Positions 52,021-61,114 of a stretch of DNA of 64,000 nucleotides are shown here, one piece after another. Made by a program: the position numbers and the translations under genes. The notes under the pieces were generated by a model. That model was not told the origin of the DNA and did not search any database. It saw only the letters and a program-made list of their open reading frames with translations. Source of the stretch: UBA1672 sp050633505 (GTDB taxonomy: Bacteria; Pseudomonadota; Alphaproteobacteria; Micavibrionales; Micavibrionaceae); assembly GCA_050633505.1 (NCBI GenBank), contig JBOEGQ010000009.1, positions 78,781 to 142,780 on the forward strand, given 5' to 3'. The stretch's first letter is position 1. Every line of letters begins with the position of its first letter.

Positions 52021-53136
52021 ATGAAACTGAGTATTGATCGTGCCGCTCTTTTAAGATCTTTAAGCCATGTGCAGAGCGTTGTTGAGCGCCGAAATACTAT
52101 TCCTATCCTGTCTAATGTCCTGATGAAGGCGGAAGATGGCGTATTGTCATTATCTTCTACCGATATGGAATTGGAAATGAATGAGGCCGTGGCCGCCAAT
52201 GTTGTGATGGCAGGTGCAACCACCGCTCCTGCGCATACTTTCCATGATATCGTGCGTAAATTTCCCGATGGTTCTGAGGTTGAGATTGAGTTAAACGCGG
52301 AAGGCACGCAAATGACTGTGCGCGCGGGGCGTTCACAGTTTAAGTTGAGCTGTTTGCCGGTTGCCGATTTTCCTGAGATTTCGATTGCGGATCTACCAAA
52401 TGGTTTTTCTGTTCCGGCTTCTGATTTGCGTGCATTGATTGATCGTACCAAATTCGCGATGAGCACAGAAGAAACCCGTTATTATTTGAATGGGATTTAT
52501 GTTCATGCCGCAGATAATGATGGTGTAAATGTGTTGCGCGCTGTTTCTACAGACGGCCACCGTCTTGCGCGTTTTGAGATGCCATTGCCTGAGGGGGCAT
52601 CGGATATGCCGTCGGTTATTATACCGCGAAAGGCCGTTTTAGAGGTTCGTAAGTTGATCGAAGATGCGGCTGATTTGATCTCTATCACATTATCTGACAA
52701 TAAAATCCGCTTTGCCTTTGATCATATTGTCGTAACATCCAAATTGATCGATGGAACATTTCCTGACTATCAACGTGTTATTCCGCAAGGTAATGATAAG
52801 ATTGTTGAAGTTGATCCGTCTGTCTTTACGCGCGCAATTGATCGTGTTTCAACGATTTCAGATGGAAAATCACGCGCCCTTAAGATTGCGTTGGATGGTA
52901 AGCAGATGACTCTTTCTGCCAGTTCCCCTGAGGCGGGAAGTGCGACAGAGGAGATGGAAGTCAACGGTGATTCCAGTATGGAAATCGGATTTAATGCCAA
53001 GTATCTTTTGGATATTACCTCACAGATTGAAGGGGAGGGATGCCGTTTAACACTGGCAGATTCCGCATCTCCGACAATCATTCAGGATAATAGTGATCCA
53101 TCGGCACTTTATGTTTTAATGCCTTTACGTGTTTGA
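52021..53136 (+). CDS. dnaN: DNA polymerase III beta sliding clamp
   Basis: 371 residues from the ATG at 52021 (the ATG at 52015 is too close to the GGATGG ribosome site). MKLSIDRAALLRSLSHVQSV, ERRNTIPILSNVLM, CLPVADFPEISIADL, RYYLNGIYVHAADND, DGHRLARFEMPLPEG, IIPRKAVLEVRKLIED and the C-terminal YVLMPLRV are the three-domain clamp landmarks. A dimeric ring that tethers the polymerase. Confidence 0.98.
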   Translation: MKLSIDRAALLRSLSHVQSVVERRNTIPILSNVLMKAEDGVLSLSSTDMELEMNEAVAANVVMAGATTAPAHTFHDIVRKFPDGSEVEIELNAEGTQMTVRAGRSQFKLSCLPVADFPEISIADLPNGFSVPASDLRALIDRTKFAMSTEETRYYLNGIYVHAADNDGVNVLRAVSTDGHRLARFEMPLPEGASDMPSVIIPRKAVLEVRKLIEDAADLISITLSDNKIRFAFDHIVVTSKLIDGTFPDYQRVIPQGNDKIVEVDPSVFTRAIDRVSTISDGKSRALKIALDGKQMTLSASSPEAGSATEEMEVNGDSSMEIGFNAKYLLDITSQIEGEGCRLTLADSASPTIIQDNSDPSALYVLMPLRV

Positions 53137-53165
53137 GGTGATGTAAAGAGGGAAGGACGTATTAC

Positions 53166-53651
53166 ATGAAAAATGTAGTTGTTTTTATCGCTCTTGTTTT
53201 TGCTATCATTGGCGGTGTTTTGCTCTTAAAAGATGGTGAAACGACGGTTTCTCCTGTTGTGCAGGATGCCGGGCGTACCGGAACATTTTATGTTGAAAAT
53301 GACCGGGCTGATCAAGCTGGTGCTCCTTATATCATATCGGCGCAGTTATTAACGGAAACATCTGAGAAGTTGATTTTTGAGGTTGTCTATTTTATGCCGG
53401 ATAACATATCCGGTTCTTACAGTTTGTCTGTGCACCCCGATATGTCCCATTGGTATCAAAGTATGAATTCGTTGCGACCGGGTACGAATACAGAGCTGGT
53501 GTCGATAGGGCTTAATGTTAAGGTCGGAGACCCTGCGCGTGTTGAATCGCATCTTATGAATCTCTATATTAACCATTATGAAGATCGGTCTTATGTCGGC
53601 AAGGTGTTTGATCGTAAGATTCCGTTTCAAAAAATTTGGGAGAAGCAATAA
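53166..53651 (+). CDS. Membrane-anchored protein, tandem paralogue 1
   Basis: 161 residues. One N-terminal membrane anchor (NVVVFIALVFAIIGGVLLL), then a periplasmic beta domain: APYIISAQLLTETSEKLIFE, VVYFMPDNISGSYSLSVHPD, LNVKVGDPARVESHLMNLYI, YVGKVFDRKIPFQKIWEKQ. The following gene has the same plan and shared phrases, so they are a duplicated pair. Unrecognised. Lies between dnaN and recF. Confidence 0.6.
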   Translation: MKNVVVFIALVFAIIGGVLLLKDGETTVSPVVQDAGRTGTFYVENDRADQAGAPYIISAQLLTETSEKLIFEVVYFMPDNISGSYSLSVHPDMSHWYQSMNSLRPGTNTELVSIGLNVKVGDPARVESHLMNLYINHYEDRSYVGKVFDRKIPFQKIWEKQ

Positions 53652-54226
53652 TGCCAAAATTTCTTGCTTTAGGGCTTGGTGCTGTTTTGATTATTTGTAT
53701 TTTCATTTTCCTTATCAAAACGTCTGTCATGCAAGACTTAAGCCCGACTGCATATCGGGCAGAGCAAGTTGGGTATAATGAGATTGCCTTTACTGGTAAT
53801 GATCGCGCACATGAGGAAAGGCGTCCGTATCTTTTGGAGGCAACCGTTGTCTCAAGAGCCGGGCAGGAAATGACTGTTGACGTTATGTATGTTGTTCCGG
53901 TCAAGACGTCACAGCCTTATAGCCTGTCTGTTGTGCCGAATGCTGGTGGGTTTTACAATAATAATAATACGTTGAAATATGGGCGCCATATACAACGTAT
54001 CCGTATTCATTACAGTCCTGATTCTATTTTTAAGCGGGGCATTAAAACAACAGAATTGCACTTTTACATCCGCAATAAGACTGACAATATCCAAGAGAGC
54101 GAAGAATACGTCGATAAAATTTATGAAAGAAAAGTTGAATTCGTGAAATTCTGGCGTAAACCAAAACCCAGCCCACTTACAATCCGGCCGGCCGGATTTG
54201 TTCTGGATGGTGAGAATAAGCTGTAA
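53651..54226 (+). CDS. Membrane-anchored protein, tandem paralogue 2
   Basis: 191 residues from the ATG at 53651, which overlaps the preceding stop (TAATG). Anchor FLALGLGAVLIICIFIFLIK, then RRPYLLEATVVSRAGQEMTV, DVMYVVPVKTSQPYSLSVVP, ELHFYIRNKT and EEYVDKIYERKVEFVKFWRK, each matching a phrase of the upstream paralogue. A Pro-rich tail follows. The pair could form a heterodimer at the membrane; nothing shows a function. Confidence 0.6.
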   Translation: MPKFLALGLGAVLIICIFIFLIKTSVMQDLSPTAYRAEQVGYNEIAFTGNDRAHEERRPYLLEATVVSRAGQEMTVDVMYVVPVKTSQPYSLSVVPNAGGFYNNNNTLKYGRHIQRIRIHYSPDSIFKRGIKTTELHFYIRNKTDNIQESEEYVDKIYERKVEFVKFWRKPKPSPLTIRPAGFVLDGENKL

Positions 54227-54246
54227 ACGCCAGTGTGAGGTATATT

Positions 54247-54669
54247 TTAGTCAGCTGTTGGTGTATTTAGATCGAACCTTGCGACTTCTTTTCCTTCGTG
54301 ATGACACGTAACATGTGAGGGCATGTCTGCGTTCATGCTTTGCGCCATTTTCAGGATGCGATCCATCCGTTTACTTCCCTCGCTGAAGCTTTCCTGTATT
54401 TTTTGACTGAAATCCTGACAGTCTTCAACGGTGGCAATGGTTGGGTTTCCGGCATCTCTTCTGAATGCCATGTATGGGAATTCTTGGCCTGCGATTGTTA
54501 TCTTGATATTGTCAATTGGCTGGGAAGCGTCTCTTTTTGTTGTTTGCGCTGCGCTTTTTGGTGCTAGCTTTTGTGTTGCTTCTTCTGTGTTTTTTTCATC
54601 ATCTGATCCACCACATGCGGCGATGAGTGCACTGAACGTTGCTGCGATTGCTATCTTTGGAATTCCCAT
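54247..54669 (-). CDS. Lipoprotein
   Basis: 140 residues. GIPKIAIAATFSALIAACGG has a good lipobox (IAAC, Cys19). A Ser/Thr/Lys-rich linker is followed by a small domain: IDNIKITIAGQEFPYMAFRR, then EDCQDFSQKIQESFSEGSKR and HVTCHHEGKEVARFDL, with two Cys that may pair. Not recognised. It runs against recF and the upstream pair. Confidence 0.7.
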   Translation of the reverse strand: MGIPKIAIAATFSALIAACGGSDDEKNTEEATQKLAPKSAAQTTKRDASQPIDNIKITIAGQEFPYMAFRRDAGNPTIATVEDCQDFSQKIQESFSEGSKRMDRILKMAQSMNADMPSHVTCHHEGKEVARFDLNTPTAD

Positions 54670-54791
54670 ATTATCACCTGATTTTTAGCATTTTCAATTT
54701 ATAGTCGGCAGATAGTATATGGAAAACGATTTCCTGTCAAATTTATCTGTTTTATGTTTTGTTTACGTATTTATTGCGTTAGAACAAGTGT

Positions 54792-55943
54792 ATGAGTGTC
54801 TTAACCAGTTTAAAACTCCACCATTTCCGATGTTATGAGCAAGCGGCCTTAAGTGATTTATCAGCCGGACTTATTGTATTATCGGGCGCCAATGGTGCAG
54901 GAAAAACAAATATATTAGAGGCCGTTTCTCTTCTTTCTCCCGGACGTGGTTTGCGTGGGGCAAAGGTCATGGAAATTCAAAAGAATGATGGTCAAACACC
55001 GTGGGCAGTAGCGGGTGTTTTACAAATGAAGTATGAGGATGTGCGTTTAGGCACGGGGCTTGACCCGAATAGTCGTCCGGGCGCAGAAAAGCGTACAGTA
55101 CGTATTAATGGGCAAGCTGTTAAAAGTCAGGCGGCTTTGGCGGAATATTTATCTTGTGTGTGGCTGACTCCGCAAATGGATCGGTTATTTATGGATTCAT
55201 CGCGAGAGCGCAGGAAATTTTTGGATCGGCTTGTTTTTGCGTTTGATCCCGGGCATTCGGGGCGGGTGACGCGCTATGAAAATGCATTGTCACAGCGTTC
55301 CAAACTTTTGCGTGAAGGGGGGCAAGATGATTCCTGGCTTTCCGGGTTGGAGCAGCAAATGGCGGAGACAGGCATTGCAATTGCGGCTGCGCGTCTTGAT
55401 TTTGCACAACGGCTTCAGGCGGCGTGCGATGCGGCAGATCATGCGCATTTCCCATTGGCACGCTTTACGGTGAAGGGCACGGTGGAAGAGCTTTTATCGA
55501 GGGCGCCGGCATTAGAGGTTGAGGAGGCCTTTTTGTATCAGCTTATCCAAAGTCGGCCAAAAGATGCGTTGACGGGTGGTGCGGCTACGGGGCCGCATAA
55601 ATCTGACTTGTCGGTTATTTATGCGGCGAAGAATATGGCGGCGGATCAATGTTCAACGGGAGAGCAAAAAGCATTGTTAATAGGTCTTATTCTGGCGCAT
55701 GCAAGATTAATTAAGGCGGAACGCGGCACTCCTCCGTTGTTGCTGTTGGATGAGGTGGCGGCACATCTGGATGATGGACGGCGTAGCGCTTTGTACGAAA
55801 TATTACATGATTTGGGTGCGCAAGGCTGGTTAACAGGTACGGATAGAAGCCTGTTTAAAGCCATTGAAGGTAAGGCGCAATTCTTTGATGTGCAGGATGG
55901 AATGCTGGGAATCTGTAACGATTCTATAGGTGGTGGCGAATGA
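54792..55943 (+). CDS. recF: DNA replication/repair protein RecF
   Basis: SMC-like ATPase that helps load RecA at gaps. 383 residues. SGANGAGKTNILEAVSLLSP (Walker A, 32-39), SSRERRKFLDRLVFAFDPGH, PHKSDL, and the signature STGEQKALLIGLILAHARL with Walker B LLLLDEVAAHLDDGRR. It lies between dnaN and gyrB, the classical order, with inserted genes on both sides. Confidence 0.96.
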   Translation: MSVLTSLKLHHFRCYEQAALSDLSAGLIVLSGANGAGKTNILEAVSLLSPGRGLRGAKVMEIQKNDGQTPWAVAGVLQMKYEDVRLGTGLDPNSRPGAEKRTVRINGQAVKSQAALAEYLSCVWLTPQMDRLFMDSSRERRKFLDRLVFAFDPGHSGRVTRYENALSQRSKLLREGGQDDSWLSGLEQQMAETGIAIAAARLDFAQRLQAACDAADHAHFPLARFTVKGTVEELLSRAPALEVEEAFLYQLIQSRPKDALTGGAATGPHKSDLSVIYAAKNMAADQCSTGEQKALLIGLILAHARLIKAERGTPPLLLLDEVAAHLDDGRRSALYEILHDLGAQGWLTGTDRSLFKAIEGKAQFFDVQDGMLGICNDSIGGGE

Positions 55944-55969
55944 CCTTTTAAGAGAAGGGAATAGCGACG

Positions 55970-56242
55970 ATGACAGATTCAGAGGATTCAAACGACATAA
56001 CGTCAAATGAAAAGGTGCAATGTGCGGCAGGTGATAAAGGTACGGCAAGCCTGTTAATTGGCGCAGGATTTGGTGCTTATGGGACAACAATTGTCGCTGC
56101 GTCAGGTGTTGTTTGTCCGGTATGTGTGATTGCAGCGCCACTTTTTCTTGGTCTTGGCGCCGTACAGCGTATCAATTACACGAAGAAGAATAAAAAAGAA
56201 GGTGTGTCTTCTTCCTCAATGCCTCAAGATGAAACGATCTAG
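55970..56242 (+). CDS. Small membrane protein, 90 aa
   Basis: Two adjacent hydrophobic stretches (TASLLIGAGFGAYGTTIVAA and SGVVCPVCVIAAPLFLGLGA) with a CPVC pair inside, a charged N-terminus and a KKNKKEG tail. Not recognised; the CPVC could bind metal or be redox-active. It follows recF by 26 bp and converges on hisC. Confidence 0.55.
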   Translation: MTDSEDSNDITSNEKVQCAAGDKGTASLLIGAGFGAYGTTIVAASGVVCPVCVIAAPLFLGLGAVQRINYTKKNKKEGVSSSSMPQDETI

Positions 56243-56252
56243 GGCTGCTCAA

Positions 56253-57347
56253 TTACTTACTCTCAAACTGCTTGAGTAATTCCAGAACCATATTGTTTTC
56301 TTCAACCGTACCGATTGAAAGGCGTAGGCAGTTTTTTGTGTCTGCTTTGGATGAAAAGTCTCTGATGATGACATTATTCTGAGCGGCAAAATCACAAAAT
56401 GCCTTCGCATCATTCATCTCGATTAACAAGAAATTGGCATCCGATGGATAAACTGTTTTTATGGCGCTGCATTTTGGGAGCTCTTGCTCCATACGGCGGC
56501 GTTCTTCCAAGATTTTTTTGATATTGTCTTGTGCGATTTCTTTTACGTCCGGTGACAGGACGTGAAATGCGGCCTCAATGCTTAGTCGTGGGAGGGGGTA
56601 TGCATCCAAAATCTTTGTTTTAATCAAGGAGATAAAATCTGTGTCCGCGCAAAGTATGCACCCCATACGCATTCCGGCAAAGGAATAGCTTTTCGATAAT
56701 GTGCGCAGGATGATTAGATTTGGTGTGCTTTCTAAATCTTCAACCATACTGCCTTGTTCGGAAAACTCTGCATATGTCTCATCCAGTATAACAACCGCGT
56801 GGCCTTCTAATGCATCGCAAATTTCTGCGATATCATCGTGGGATACGCTGTCTCCTGTCGGGTTGTTGGGGGAGCATAAAAAGACCAGCTTTACATTCTG
56901 ATCCGGCGCACTGGCTTGTTTTATAATTTCGTCCTTGTTCAGGGCAAATGTACCGTTTTGTTTTACCAAAGGGGCACTGATGACATCTGATGGCATAGAT
57001 AGCGCGTCTACCGCATACATACCAAAAGTAGGGGGATTGATCAGCACCTTGTCTTTGTGTGGCTCGCAAAACGTATTCGTAAGCGCGACAAGCGCCTCAT
57101 CCGCGCCGCGTGTCATGGCAACTTGAGTATTCTCAACGCCATAATTTTGGGCATAGGCCTCTAAAAGGGGGAGGGGTTGTGGCTCAGGATAGCGATTAAG
57201 CCCTTCCAACCCCGGAAGCTCATACGGGTTTTCATTGGCATTGAGATAGATTTTATCTGCCGATTTTCCATTTTCCATTCCGGCGGAAGTGTAGCCTTCC
57301 ATCGTTTTAAAATGTTCACGTATGTGTCTAAAAATTGCATCATTCAT
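56253..57347 (-). CDS. hisC: Histidinol-phosphate aminotransferase
   Basis: PLP enzyme, imidazole acetol phosphate to histidinol phosphate. 364 residues. YLNANENPYELPG, RGADEALVALTNTFCEPHKD, CSPNNPTGD, VILDETYAEFSEQGSM and LRTLSKSYSFAGMRMGC (PLP lysine in SKSYSFAG) are all typical of the HisC/Cobc class. It is far from hisB, the product of which it uses. Confidence 0.94.
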   Translation of the reverse strand: MNDAIFRHIREHFKTMEGYTSAGMENGKSADKIYLNANENPYELPGLEGLNRYPEPQPLPLLEAYAQNYGVENTQVAMTRGADEALVALTNTFCEPHKDKVLINPPTFGMYAVDALSMPSDVISAPLVKQNGTFALNKDEIIKQASAPDQNVKLVFLCSPNNPTGDSVSHDDIAEICDALEGHAVVILDETYAEFSEQGSMVEDLESTPNLIILRTLSKSYSFAGMRMGCILCADTDFISLIKTKILDAYPLPRLSIEAAFHVLSPDVKEIAQDNIKKILEERRRMEQELPKCSAIKTVYPSDANFLLIEMNDAKAFCDFAAQNNVIIRDFSSKADTKNCLRLSIGTVEENNMVLELLKQFESK

Positions 57348-57555
57348 GCGTAAGAGTAAAGACAGAAAGATGTGTGAAAATCAAATCAAAAATATCTTTA
57401 TTTTCCAGTTACTTATCTTGTTGAAAAAATGATTGAAAAAGCACGGCTTTCGCTGTTTTTCTTTTTCTTGCTGTGCTATAAAAAATGATCGGATAATCGA
57501 CTGTAAAAGATATAAAAAACGCCGTTTCTAAAGGTGTACTGAAGGATAAATTTTT

Positions 57556-60036
57556 ATGAGTGAAGCAACCGCACAACCGGATAACGCCCCAGTAGGTGAT
57601 AATGATGAATATGGTGCAGATTCGATTAAGGTCTTACGCGGCCTCGAAGCCGTGCGTAAGCGTCCGGGAATGTATATTGGTGACACGGATGATGGTACGG
57701 GTCTACACCATATGGTGTATGAGGTTGTCGATAATGCGATTGATGAATCTTTGGCGGGTTATTGTGATCGCATAGACATTATTTTGAATGCTGACGGCTC
57801 TTTGACTGTGAAGGATAATGGTCGTGGTATTCCTGTTGGTGAACACTCGGAAGAGAAGGTTTCTGCAGCTCAGGTGATTATGACGCAACTACATGCCGGT
57901 GGTAAGTTTGATGATAATTCCTATAAGGTTTCCGGTGGTTTGCACGGTGTTGGTGTGTCCGTTGTTAACGCGTTGTCTGATTATCTTGACCTGCGGATCA
58001 AGCGTGATGGCGGCGAATGGTATATGCGTTTTCGCGGCGGAGAAGCCGAGAACGGAAAGGATCTGGAAAAGGTACGGGATCTCGATGCGGGAGAGCGCAC
58101 GGGAACGCAGGTTACATTCCTGCCTTCGCCTGAGACATTCGCGATTATCGAATTTGATTTTAAAACACTTGAAGATCGTTTGAGAGAGCTTGCATTCCTG
58201 AACTCAGGTGTGAACATTTATCTTTCCGATAAACGTCCGGAAAATGAAGATGACTGGCAGGTTTCCCATCTGCATTTTGAGGGTGGAATCAAAAGTTTTG
58301 TTGAATATCTTGATCGCACCAAAAAGCCGATCATTAGCGAAACGGTTAATTTAAGTGCTTTTGATGAAGTCAATGGTGTGACTGTTGATGCGGCGCTTGA
58401 ATGGACAGATGCTTATCATGAGACGATGCTCTGTTTTACCAATAACATTCCACAGCGTGACGGTGGAACGCACTTGGCCGGATTTCGCGCTGCGTTGACA
58501 CGTATCCTTGGTAAGTATGCCGAAGAAAAGGGGCTTCTTAAAAAGGAAAAGGTTAAGCTAACCGGTGATGATATGCGTGAAGGGATGACATGCGTCCTTT
58601 CCGTGAAAGTGCCTGATCCGAAATTCTCATCTCAAACAAAAGACAAACTTGTTTCTTCCGAAGTGCGTCCACTTGTTGAAAGTGCGATTACAGAGCACCT
58701 TGGTACATGGCTTGAAGAAAATCCGGCAGAGGCCAAAACGATCGTTGGTAAAATAGTTGAGGCCGCCAGTGCCCGCGAGGCGGCACGTAAGGCGCGTGAA
58801 TTAACACGCCGTAAAGGGGTGATGGATATTTCTTCCTTGCCCGGTAAGCTTGCCGATTGCCAATCAAAAGACCCTGCCGTCTCTGAAATATTTATTGTTG
58901 AGGGAGATTCTGCGGGTGGTTCTGCAAAACAGGCACGTGATCGCCATAATCAGGCGATCCTTCCTCTACGTGGTAAGATTTTGAATGTTGAGCGTTCGCG
59001 TTTTGATCGTATGCTGGGGTCAGAGCAAATCGGAACATTGATTACGGCGCTTGGTACATCAATCGGACCGGAAGAATTTAATATTGAAAAGTCCCGATAT
59101 CACAAAATCGTAATTATGACGGATGCGGACGTTGACGGTGCGCATATTCGTACGCTTCTCTTGACGTTCTTTTTCCGCCATATGCCTGAAATTATTGAAC
59201 GTGGCTATCTTTATATTGCGCAGCCACCGCTTTATAAGGTTAAAAAAGGTAAGGCGAGTGAGCTTTATTTGAAAGATGACCGTGGGTTAGAGGATTATTT
59301 GATCGACTTGGCAATTAACGATATCGTGATTGTTGATAGTGAAGGCCATACGCGCAGCGGTAATGATTTGCGCGATTTATTGGTGAAGTCGCGATCTTTG
59401 AGAAATTCGATCAATGCCTTATCTGCACGTGCAGGTAATCGCCGTGTTGTGGAACAGGCTGCAATTGCAGGTGCATTTGATGAAGGTGTTGTTCGCGATG
59501 AAGAGCTTGGCCAGAAATATGCGGATACGACGGCAAAGCGCCTTGATGAGATTGAACACGAAAATGAAAAAGGGTGGCAAGGGTCTTTCCGTGTTGACCA
59601 GGGGTATACTTTCTGGAAAGTAACGCGTGGTATTACGGAACGTGTGCGTTTGAAGATTGATCGCGTGCGTTCACCGGACGCAGTGCGTTTGAATGGTGCA
59701 AAAGATTGGCTGAAGGAGATTTTCCTTGGCCCGGTAAAAATCAACAATGATGACAAAGAGTTGGCAGTTGTGAATGGACCTGCGGCATTTTATGATCGTA
59801 TTCAAGAGGCTGGCCGTAAGGGTTTGCAGATTTCACGTTATAAGGGTCTTGGTGAAATGAACCCCGAACAACTGTGGGAAACAACGCTTGATCCGAATGT
59901 ACGTACATTGCTACAGGTGGAAGTCGCTGATGCGATTAAGGCGGATGAGATCTTCTCGACCCTAATGGGTGATGTTGTTGAGCCACGCCGTGAATTTATT
60001 CAGGACAATGCGTTAAAATCAAATATTGATGCCTAA
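57556..60036 (+). CDS. gyrB: DNA gyrase subunit B
   Basis: ATPase subunit of gyrase, introduces negative supercoils with GyrA. 826 residues. YEVVDNAIDESLAGYCDRID, GHL-type ATP lid SGGLHGVGVSVVNALSDYLD, TOPRIM motifs EGDSAGGSAKQARDRHNQAI and TDADVDGAHIRTLLLTFFFR, PPLYKVKKG, and the C-terminal GLGEMNPEQLWETTLDP. Full length. The AraC-GyrI-like gene follows 5 bp later. Confidence 0.98.
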   Translation: MSEATAQPDNAPVGDNDEYGADSIKVLRGLEAVRKRPGMYIGDTDDGTGLHHMVYEVVDNAIDESLAGYCDRIDIILNADGSLTVKDNGRGIPVGEHSEEKVSAAQVIMTQLHAGGKFDDNSYKVSGGLHGVGVSVVNALSDYLDLRIKRDGGEWYMRFRGGEAENGKDLEKVRDLDAGERTGTQVTFLPSPETFAIIEFDFKTLEDRLRELAFLNSGVNIYLSDKRPENEDDWQVSHLHFEGGIKSFVEYLDRTKKPIISETVNLSAFDEVNGVTVDAALEWTDAYHETMLCFTNNIPQRDGGTHLAGFRAALTRILGKYAEEKGLLKKEKVKLTGDDMREGMTCVLSVKVPDPKFSSQTKDKLVSSEVRPLVESAITEHLGTWLEENPAEAKTIVGKIVEAASAREAARKARELTRRKGVMDISSLPGKLADCQSKDPAVSEIFIVEGDSAGGSAKQARDRHNQAILPLRGKILNVERSRFDRMLGSEQIGTLITALGTSIGPEEFNIEKSRYHKIVIMTDADVDGAHIRTLLLTFFFRHMPEIIERGYLYIAQPPLYKVKKGKASELYLKDDRGLEDYLIDLAINDIVIVDSEGHTRSGNDLRDLLVKSRSLRNSINALSARAGNRRVVEQAAIAGAFDEGVVRDEELGQKYADTTAKRLDEIEHENEKGWQGSFRVDQGYTFWKVTRGITERVRLKIDRVRSPDAVRLNGAKDWLKEIFLGPVKINNDDKELAVVNGPAAFYDRIQEAGRKGLQISRYKGLGEMNPEQLWETTLDPNVRTLLQVEVADAIKADEIFSTLMGDVVEPRREFIQDNALKSNIDA

Positions 60037-60041
60037 GTGCC

Positions 60042-60959
60042 ATGGTGCCATTACGAAAAACGACAAAAAATCGTTACGAACAACGTGTTCGTGAGGCACT
60101 TGATTATATTCATGAGAATTTAGAAAACCCGATTGATCTGAAAGATGTCGCGAAAGCCGGCAGTTTTTCACAGTACCATTTTCATCGTATTTTTAGTGCA
60201 TTAGTTGGCGAAACCCTGAATGAATATATCAGGCGTAAACGTATGGAAATGGCGGTTGTTCTTCTGGTCTGTTCAAAAGAAAAGTCTATTACAGATATTG
60301 CGTATCAGTGCGGATTTTCTTCCTCTTCTAATTTTTCAAAGGCATTCAGTGCCTATTTTTCATGTAGTCCAAAAGAGGTTAAACATCCCGAGCAGTTTAA
60401 AGAAAATAGCAAGATTGGAGAACTTAAACGCAAGTATGGAAAAGATTTCGATCCACGCAAACTCTATCCTGAATTTATTAAACCAATACAGGAGACAAGA
60501 ATGAATATTGAAATTATAGAAATAAAAGAAAAGCGTGTTTGCGTTTTGGAATCTGCAGAAGGCTATGATGAGAAATCAATCTTTGAAACGTGGGATAAGT
60601 TATGTGAATGGGCCGCGAATAATAGATTGGTGGGATCTGATTTTTTTGGTGTGTGTTACGATGACCCAAACATTACGCCAACCAAAAAATGTCGGTATGA
60701 GGCCGCGGTTACTGTTAAAGAAGATACTGTAATTGTGCATCCATTTCAGGAATCTAAAATGCCGTCAGGTAAGTATGCGATGGCATATTATCGTGGGCCT
60801 GAAGATCCAAATGGGTCGTTACACACACGGATTTACCGTGAGTGGTTTCCCCAATCAGGGTTTGAACCGGATGATTTCCCATTAATTGAGCGTTACCTTA
60901 ATGATAGCCGTGAAGATGGTTTTGTAGAAATGCAGATCTTGATTAAGATTAAGTCGTAA
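60042..60959 (+). CDS. AraC-type regulator with GyrI-like domain
   Basis: 305 residues. The two AraC helix-turn-helix motifs span about 15-115 (DLKDVAKAGSFSQYHFHRIF, SITDIAYQCGFSSSSNFSKA, YFSCSPKEVKHP). From about 150 a GyrI-like/SbmC-type domain follows (MNIEIIEIKEKRVCVLESAE, YDDPNITPTKKCRYEAAVTV, GKYAMAYYRGPEDP, DFPLIERYLNDSREDGFVEM). This is the Rob/MarA-like architecture with a small-molecule-binding C-terminus. It is 5 bp after gyrB with no ribosome gap, so it is co-transcribed. The start ATG is at 60042. Confidence 0.88.
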   Translation: MVPLRKTTKNRYEQRVREALDYIHENLENPIDLKDVAKAGSFSQYHFHRIFSALVGETLNEYIRRKRMEMAVVLLVCSKEKSITDIAYQCGFSSSSNFSKAFSAYFSCSPKEVKHPEQFKENSKIGELKRKYGKDFDPRKLYPEFIKPIQETRMNIEIIEIKEKRVCVLESAEGYDEKSIFETWDKLCEWAANNRLVGSDFFGVCYDDPNITPTKKCRYEAAVTVKEDTVIVHPFQESKMPSGKYAMAYYRGPEDPNGSLHTRIYREWFPQSGFEPDDFPLIERYLNDSREDGFVEMQILIKIKS

Positions 60960-60995
60960 TCTTTTTTAGGCCATGGCCCAGAATATATTTGGAGG

Positions 60996-61022
60996 AACCC
61001 CTTGTGAAGGGTTTTCTCTTTT
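60996..61022 (+). terminator. Terminator after the AraC-GyrI gene
   Basis: AACCCCTT-GTG-AAGGGTT with one bulged C, then a T-rich tail. It closes the gyrB-AraC unit before argS. Confidence 0.75.
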
Positions 61023-61114
61023 ATCTTCTTGAGATACATACCATCGTTGAAAAATCCTCTGTTCAACTCATTGGGGATCGTGTATCCATGTTCCGATATA
61101 TAAAGGGATAGATT

